DNA of 49,959 bases from Tropicimonas isoalkanivorans. GTDB lineage: Bacteria > Pseudomonadota > Alphaproteobacteria > Rhodobacterales > Rhodobacteraceae. This document shows positions 46,149-49,959 of this stretch, piece by piece. Each line of letters starts with the position of its first letter. Position 1 is the stretch's first letter. Both the position numbers and the translations under genes were made by a program. Location of the stretch: NCBI RefSeq assembly GCF_900112335.1, contig NZ_FOLG01000023.1, forward strand, positions 1 to 49,959, read 5' to 3'. The notes below the pieces were generated by a model. The model was not told where the DNA came from and searched no databases. It saw nothing but the letters and a program-made list of their open reading frames with translations.

Positions 46149-46991
46149 ATGACCCCGCGCCGCATCCTCACCTCGCCTCTCCTCCATTTCTTCGTCCTCG
46201 GCGGACTCGTCTTCGTCCTCTATGGAGCGATGACACCGCCGGGCGAAGGTAACGCACGAGAGGATACGCTGATCCTGTCGGAGCCAGATGCCGAACGGCT
46301 GGCGGCACAGTTTTCGGCCACGTGGATGCGTAAGCCGACCGAGACGGAGCTGGCGGGCCTCATGAGGGACTGGGCGGCCGAGGAGGCGCTGGTGCGCGAG
46401 GCGCTGTCACTCGGGCTCGACCGGGGTGACGCCATGGTGCGCAACAGATTGCGGCAGAAAATGCTGTTCATCGCCGAAGCCCCTGCGGCTGCCATGTCCC
46501 CCGATGAAACGGAACTCTCAGCCTACTACGAAGCGAACACGGAGCGGTTCGCACGGCCCGGTTCATTGTCCTTCACTCAGGTGCCGGTGCCAGAGGAGAC
46601 CACGGAAGAGGACGTTGCAGCCATGTTTGCGGCGCTGGAAGACGATACCGCCATCGCGGAAATGGCCCGCTCCTCATTGCTCCCCGCCGATATCGAGGGA
46701 ATGGCGGCGCCCGCCGTGGACCGGGTGTTCGGGACGGGCTTCGCCGCCGCCCTGGCGGACCTGCCGCTTAAGCAGTGGGACGGGCCGGTTCAGAGCGCCT
46801 ATGGCCGCCATCTGGTGCGCGTCACGGCACGAAGTGCCCCAACCTTGCCTCCGCTGGGTAGCGTGCGCGACACCGTTCTCTCCGACTGGCGCGCAGAGGA
46901 AGCGCGCAAGATCCGGGAAGCCTTCATCGACGCGCTACTGGAACGGTACAAGGTCGAGTTGCCTGCTCCCGCCGAGGTGCTGGCCCGATGA
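46149..46991 (+). CDS. membrane-anchored PpiC-type peptidyl-prolyl isomerase
   Basis: A 280-residue protein. One N-terminal membrane helix (about 10-27, LLHFFVLGGLVFVLYGA) is followed by a SurA/PrsA-like chaperone helix region (WAAEEALVREALSLGLDRGD, VRNRLRQKM) and a parvulin-like domain. Active-site conservation is weak. The end, WRAEEARKIREAFIDALLERY, is usual for this group. It overlaps the HupE-like gene by 4 bases, so the pair is co-translated. Start ATG 46149, with GGAAGGAA about 14 bases upstream. Confidence 0.82.
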   Translation: MTPRRILTSPLLHFFVLGGLVFVLYGAMTPPGEGNAREDTLILSEPDAERLAAQFSATWMRKPTETELAGLMRDWAAEEALVREALSLGLDRGDAMVRNRLRQKMLFIAEAPAAAMSPDETELSAYYEANTERFARPGSLSFTQVPVPEETTEEDVAAMFAALEDDTAIAEMARSSLLPADIEGMAAPAVDRVFGTGFAAALADLPLKQWDGPVQSAYGRHLVRVTARSAPTLPPLGSVRDTVLSDWRAEEARKIREAFIDALLERYKVELPAPAEVLAR

Positions 46992-47986
46992 AAAGGCTGG
47001 CGGCACTCCTTCTGTTGCTCGTCGCTCTTTTGCAGCCCGGTGCGGCGGCGGCTCATGCACTCGACCCGGGTTACCTTGAGTTGGCCCCCATGGGCGGGGA
47101 TCGTTGGCGCGTCGCGTGGCTCGTGCCGGATGTCTCGGGCCGGCCAATGCCGATTTCCGTCAGCCTGCCGGATGGGTGTGACTCCACTCCTCCGCCGGAA
47201 CCGGTCTTTGACGGCCGGGCGTGGGCGACCGCCCATGTCGTGACCTGCGCGCAGGGGATCGCGGGCGGCACGATCCGGATCGAGGGCCTGGAACAGACGC
47301 GAACAGACACCCTCGTGCGCTACGAACTCGCCCCCGGCGACGCCCGGACGGAGCGGCTTACGCCCGGCAATCCGGCGTTTACCGTGCAGGCGGACCCTGG
47401 GCGCGGCGCCATCCTCGTGAGCTACATCGGGCTTGGCATCTCGCATATTTTGCAAGGCGCGGACCACCTGCTGTTTGTCCTCGCCCTGCTCCTGCTGATC
47501 CGGGAACCGCGCCGCCTGCTGTGGACCATCACCGCCTTCACGCTCGCCCACAGCATCACCTTGGCGGCCGCTTCGCTCGGATGGCTGGAGATGCCGTCCG
47601 CCCCGGTCGAAGTGGTGATTGCCCTCTCCATCGTCTTTCTCGCCTTCGAACTCGCCCTGCCCCCGGAACGTCGGGACCCCATCGCCATCCGCTGTCCGGC
47701 CCTCGTCTCGTTCGGCTTCGGCCTGATCCACGGCCTCGGTTTCGCTGGCGCGCTGAGGGAGATCGGCTTGCCGCGCGGCGACATCCCGTTGGCGCTCTTT
47801 GCCTTCAACGTGGGCGTGGAGTTGGGCCAGTTGCTCTTCATCGGCACTGTCTTGGCTCTGGGCGCATTGGCGCGCCGTCTCCTACCCTTTTTTGCGCGCA
47901 ACGCGACGCGGCTTACCCGGGTGGCCAGCTACGGCATCGGAAGCGTCGCCGCTTTTTGGGTCATAGATCGGATCAGCGGGTTCTAA
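46988..47986 (+). CDS. HupE/UreJ-family membrane protein
   Basis: A 332-residue protein. A signal peptide (RLAALLLLLVALLQPGAAAA) is followed by a periplasmic domain of about 120 residues and six helices. The conserved histidine motifs are GISHILQGADHLLFVLALL, LAHSITLAAA, and HGLGFAGAL near FGFGLIHGLG. HupE and UreJ move nickel in hydrogenase and urease systems, but no such enzymes are seen here, so the metal is open. It overlaps the upstream PpiC-type gene, a pairing that suggests the isomerase helps fold an exported partner. Confidence 0.85.
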   Translation: MKRLAALLLLLVALLQPGAAAAHALDPGYLELAPMGGDRWRVAWLVPDVSGRPMPISVSLPDGCDSTPPPEPVFDGRAWATAHVVTCAQGIAGGTIRIEGLEQTRTDTLVRYELAPGDARTERLTPGNPAFTVQADPGRGAILVSYIGLGISHILQGADHLLFVLALLLLIREPRRLLWTITAFTLAHSITLAAASLGWLEMPSAPVEVVIALSIVFLAFELALPPERRDPIAIRCPALVSFGFGLIHGLGFAGALREIGLPRGDIPLALFAFNVGVELGQLLFIGTVLALGALARRLLPFFARNATRLTRVASYGIGSVAAFWVIDRISGF

Positions 47987-49159
47987 GTGGCGCGCCGAAG
48001 CGATCCGCCTGCGAAAGGACGCTCTCGCCAAAACAACGGCGTTCCGGGCATCGCGCTTTGCTGGTGACTTGGGGATCCGGGGGTTGGAGGGTGTAACCTC
48101 GGCAGGCGGGGCGCCCGGGGGATCCCTGCGCTGCGCCTATCATACGCTGTCGGTTGGTGTGTGCCCACCAGAGCAATCGCTCAACCACCAACAGCCCACG
48201 GTCTGCTTACACTCTTCACTCGCCCCGGTGGACACAGGAGAGTTTTCCCACTCCGGCGTGGCGGAATATGGGCGGTGGTTCGAAGCTTTCGGGGGCATTC
48301 CGCGGCAGCGGAAATCACGTCTGGCACCGTCGGCCGCCCTCCGTGACCGAGAGACCGTCGCGATTTGTCGACGTAATTTCCGCAACGGCAGCTTTAACGC
48401 CGCCTGGCGGACCAATATGCGCATCGCGCGCGGCAACCTCTTGTCTCCATATAGTATTTCGGCGGATTTGATGCGCGATGTGTAGACATCCGGTGCGGCG
48501 CTTCCGGCTGCGGGAAGCCACTGGCCCGTCCACTCGCTCCCCAATTTGAGGCAACTTGCGCCCGCATGCGGCGATCTGTTCGGGGGCTAAATTGTGACGC
48601 TCCGTGCCCAAAGTCCGCGAAATATGGTAAACGCTTGGTGACGGACTGCGCCGATGAATCCCCGAAGAGAGGGTGACGCGGCGGCGATCATGGTAAAGCA
48701 GACCTGTCGCGGTCGCGGCGCCTGACACAGCGACTTCCGGCCGGAGCCACCCGAACGTTTCTCGCCGATCCGTGCCCGGCGCGTCCTTTGCGCCCACAGG
48801 AGGCCGCGAACCGAGACCGATAGCGTGTGCCGACACCGTGCCAATCACCCTGCCGGCGGTTCGCGCCAACATCACGATGAAGGCGATCGCACACGGACTC
48901 ATCAGGCCCGCTAGGCGTGGCATCTGATGACTGGCTCGGGACATGACTAACTCCGTTCGGGAACAATGTGATCGTTTTTCCGTGATTGAAAACGTCTAGG
49001 AATTTCATGGCACAAACTGGGCGGGGATCGGGAACGATCTTGGCGGCGAGACCGACTGGCAAGAGTCCGCCTGCGGCATCGCGACGGCTTGGCTTGTATT
49101 CGCGCGTCGGTGCGCGTATTTGCAGCGCCGAGAGCAAAGACGGCGACGAGCGCGGGAAT
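47987..49159. other. 1.17 kb without a supportable gene, between hupE-like gene and secE
   Basis: Unusually long for such dense DNA. On the minus strand an open frame of 209 codons (48315-48944) starts with GGAG at good spacing and a hydrophobic stretch (SPCAIAFIVMLARTAGRVIG), but the rest is Arg/His-rich and matches nothing I know. The plus-strand frames are no better. I see no tRNA, SRP RNA, RNase P RNA or tmRNA signature. It could hold a decayed gene or an unrecognised RNA. Confidence 0.4.
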
Positions 49160-49162
49160 ATG

Positions 49163-49354
49163 ATGGCGAACCCACTTCAGTTCATTCAGCAAGTGCGTAC
49201 CGAAGTGGGCAAGGTCTCCTGGCCGACCCGCCGGGAGGTTCTTCTGACCACCGCGATGGTGTTTGTCATGGCGACCCTGACGTCGCTCTTCTTCTTTACC
49301 GTTGATCTGATTATCCGCACCGGCCTGACGCAGGTGTTGCGGATGCTCGGCTGA
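49163..49354 (+). CDS. secE: preprotein translocase subunit SecE
   Basis: A 63-residue single-helix subunit of the Sec translocon. It has the family core QFIQQVRTEVGKVSWPTRRE (amphipathic helix with the conserved VxWP) and one membrane helix (about residues 29-50). The second of two adjacent ATGs is used here; GCGGGAA lies upstream. nusG, which follows secE in nearly all bacteria, is not found; an RTX remnant and an IS5 end are there instead. Confidence 0.95.
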   Translation: MANPLQFIQQVRTEVGKVSWPTRREVLLTTAMVFVMATLTSLFFFTVDLIIRTGLTQVLRMLG

Positions 49355-49372
49355 GGCCGAGGCCAGCGGCAC

Positions 49373-49390
49373 GGGGGCACAACGGCCCCC
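49373..49390. terminator. hairpin between convergent secE and the RTX remnant
   Basis: GGGGGC-ACAACG-GCCCCC lies between the two stop codons. It has no T run on either strand, so it may act as a weak bidirectional terminator. Confidence 0.35.
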
Positions 49391-49401
49391 GCCCCCGATA
49401 T

Positions 49402-49787
49402 TCAGATGATGTCGATGTCGTTGAGCAAGTCGCCCTTGTCGTCCTCTCCCAACACGCGCAGGGTGTTTCCGCCGCTGAACGTGAAGAGGATGTCATTCCC
49501 CTTGACCTCAGCGTAACTCCGAACGACCTCGCGCACGCTGAGTTTCCCGACCCACAGGGAGTCGTCCAGCACGAGCGTGTCGACATCGTCGGGGAAATCG
49601 ACGACCCGGTCCTTGCCGCCATTGAAGATGAACGCGTCCTGTCCACCGCCGCCGATCATGACGTCGTTGCCGGCACCACCGTTCAATTTGTCGTTTCCGG
49701 CGTCTCCCCTGAGCCTGTCGTTTCCGGCGTCGCCAAACAGGCGATCCCTGCCGCCAAGCCCGAACAGGGCATCGTCGCCCTTCGCGC
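49402..49787 (-). pseudogene. RTX calcium-binding protein, 5' part lost to IS5
   Basis: The minus-strand frame encodes the C-terminal part of a hemolysin-type calcium-binding protein. Nonapeptide repeats read GDDALFGLGGRDRLFGD, AGNDRLRGDAGNDKLNGG and AGNDVMIGGGGQDAF. The usual capping part follows (FIFNGGKDRVVDFPDDVD..LVLDD) and the end is NDIDII. The frame runs without a stop into the IS5 terminal repeat at 49788, so the start of the gene is cut off. Such proteins are exported by type I secretion using the C-terminal signal, which is intact here. Confidence 0.85.
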
Positions 49788-49959
49788 GGCGTTGTTGCAG
49801 AACTCAGCCGGTGAAGGATTCACATCGGGAATTCATGCGGTTAGACGAGGTACATGAGCAAGCCCAAGCCCGCCCGCTACCGCACAACGAACTGGTCCAC
49901 CTACAACGATGCGCTCAGGAAGCGCGGGTCGCTGCTGATCTGGCTGGACAAGGAGATGG
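49788..49959 (+). mobile_element. IS5-family insertion sequence, left end (partial)
   Basis: The element starts with the inverted repeat GGCGTTGTTGCAGAA at 49788-49802. It is followed by about 50 bases of leader and the start of the transposase gene, and runs off the window. It is inserted in the RTX gene. Confidence 0.85.
49854..49959 (+). CDS. IS5-family transposase, N-terminal fragment
   Basis: ATG at 49854 after GAGG opens a frame that reaches the window edge (35 codons): SKPKPARYRTTNWSTYNDAL, then RKRGSLLIWLDKEM. This is the characteristic N-terminus of Rhodobacterales IS5-family transposases and belongs with the C-terminal fragment at the left edge. Confidence 0.85.
   Translation, partial: MSKPKPARYRTTNWSTYNDALRKRGSLLIWLDKEM

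Noticed and set aside
48315-48944. 209-codon minus-strand frame upstream of secE as a named gene
   Set aside because: It has a good GGAG and a hydrophobic start, but the remainder looks like random high-GC translation and no family is recognisable. It is mentioned only within the region entry.
38587-49159. A tRNA-Sec or selenoprotein gene near mnmH/selD
   Set aside because: I looked for the long acceptor/extra arm and TCA anticodon pattern and for in-frame TGA in recognisable genes and found neither.
29816-49787. A LapD-LapG-RTX adhesin control system
   Set aside because: The EAL protein keeps its catalytic residues and lacks the HAMP and periplasmic output domain of LapD. The RTX piece is short and truncated, and the genes are far apart.
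1-49959. The window as a closed circle or transposon joined through one IS5 copy
   Set aside because: If the ends belonged to one element, the sequence beyond the right inverted repeat (335 onwards) should continue the RTX gene on the minus strand. It shows no RTX repeats, and the bases flanking the two repeats do not match as a target duplication.

Overview
The window looks like Rhodobacteraceae/Roseobacter-group alphaproteobacterial DNA: high G+C, tightly packed genes, a ccoNOQP–ccoGHIS cluster next to usp, fnrL and hemN, a membrane-anchored CycM-type cytochrome c beside pheA, and a selD fused to a flavoprotein domain. Most of it is ordinary chromosome. Each end runs into a copy of the same IS5-family insertion sequence, so both ends are probably assembly breaks in a repeat.

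Layout. 1-334: right end of an IS5-family element. 467-12289: microaerobic respiration block, with ccoS, ccoI, ccoH, ccoG, ccoP, ccoQ, ccoO and ccoN on the minus strand, a universal stress protein (+), fnrL (-) and hemN (+). Four FNR-type boxes (TTGAT-N4-ATCAA or one mismatch) sit at 4943, 5253, 9054 and 10885. One of them has no protein gene behind it. It faces a stretch of about 150 nt that ends in a strong hairpin, which I read as a candidate FNR-controlled small RNA between ccoP and ccoG. 12303-18196: yejABEF-type peptide ABC importer (-). 18369-21375: cytochrome c, pheA, an SRPBCC protein and nudC. 21586-25719: cyclic-nucleotide phosphodiesterase/nucleotidase, then a phosphatase and a GT81-like glycosyltransferase that together fit synthesis of glucosylglycerate. 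25813-29661: engB, an acetyltransferase, a MOSC protein and yidC in one overlapping minus-strand unit. 29816-37686: a c-di-GMP protein with a degenerate GGDEF site, ttcA, an FAD-linked oxidase, and the tesA / ybbA-ybbP divergent set. 37690-42160: a 2OG-Fe(II)-type oxygenase, mnmH (selU) and the selD fusion, the last two convergent and overlapping. 42341: tRNA-Met(CAT).

The right-hand part (42418-49959) is looser. It holds a possible 37-residue protein with its own terminator, a BON-MscS channel, two small secreted proteins (one a BTLCP/LapG-type cysteine protease), a PpiC-type isomerase with a HupE-like membrane protein, 1.18 kb with no gene I can support, secE without nusG beside it, and an RTX calcium-binding gene cut by the second IS5 copy.

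How it fits together: FnrL would switch on the high-affinity cbb3 oxidase, its assembly genes, anaerobic haem synthesis (hemN) and possibly the small RNA when oxygen falls, and would probably limit its own transcription. selD plus mnmH make selenium-modified tRNA, with no selenoprotein machinery visible here.
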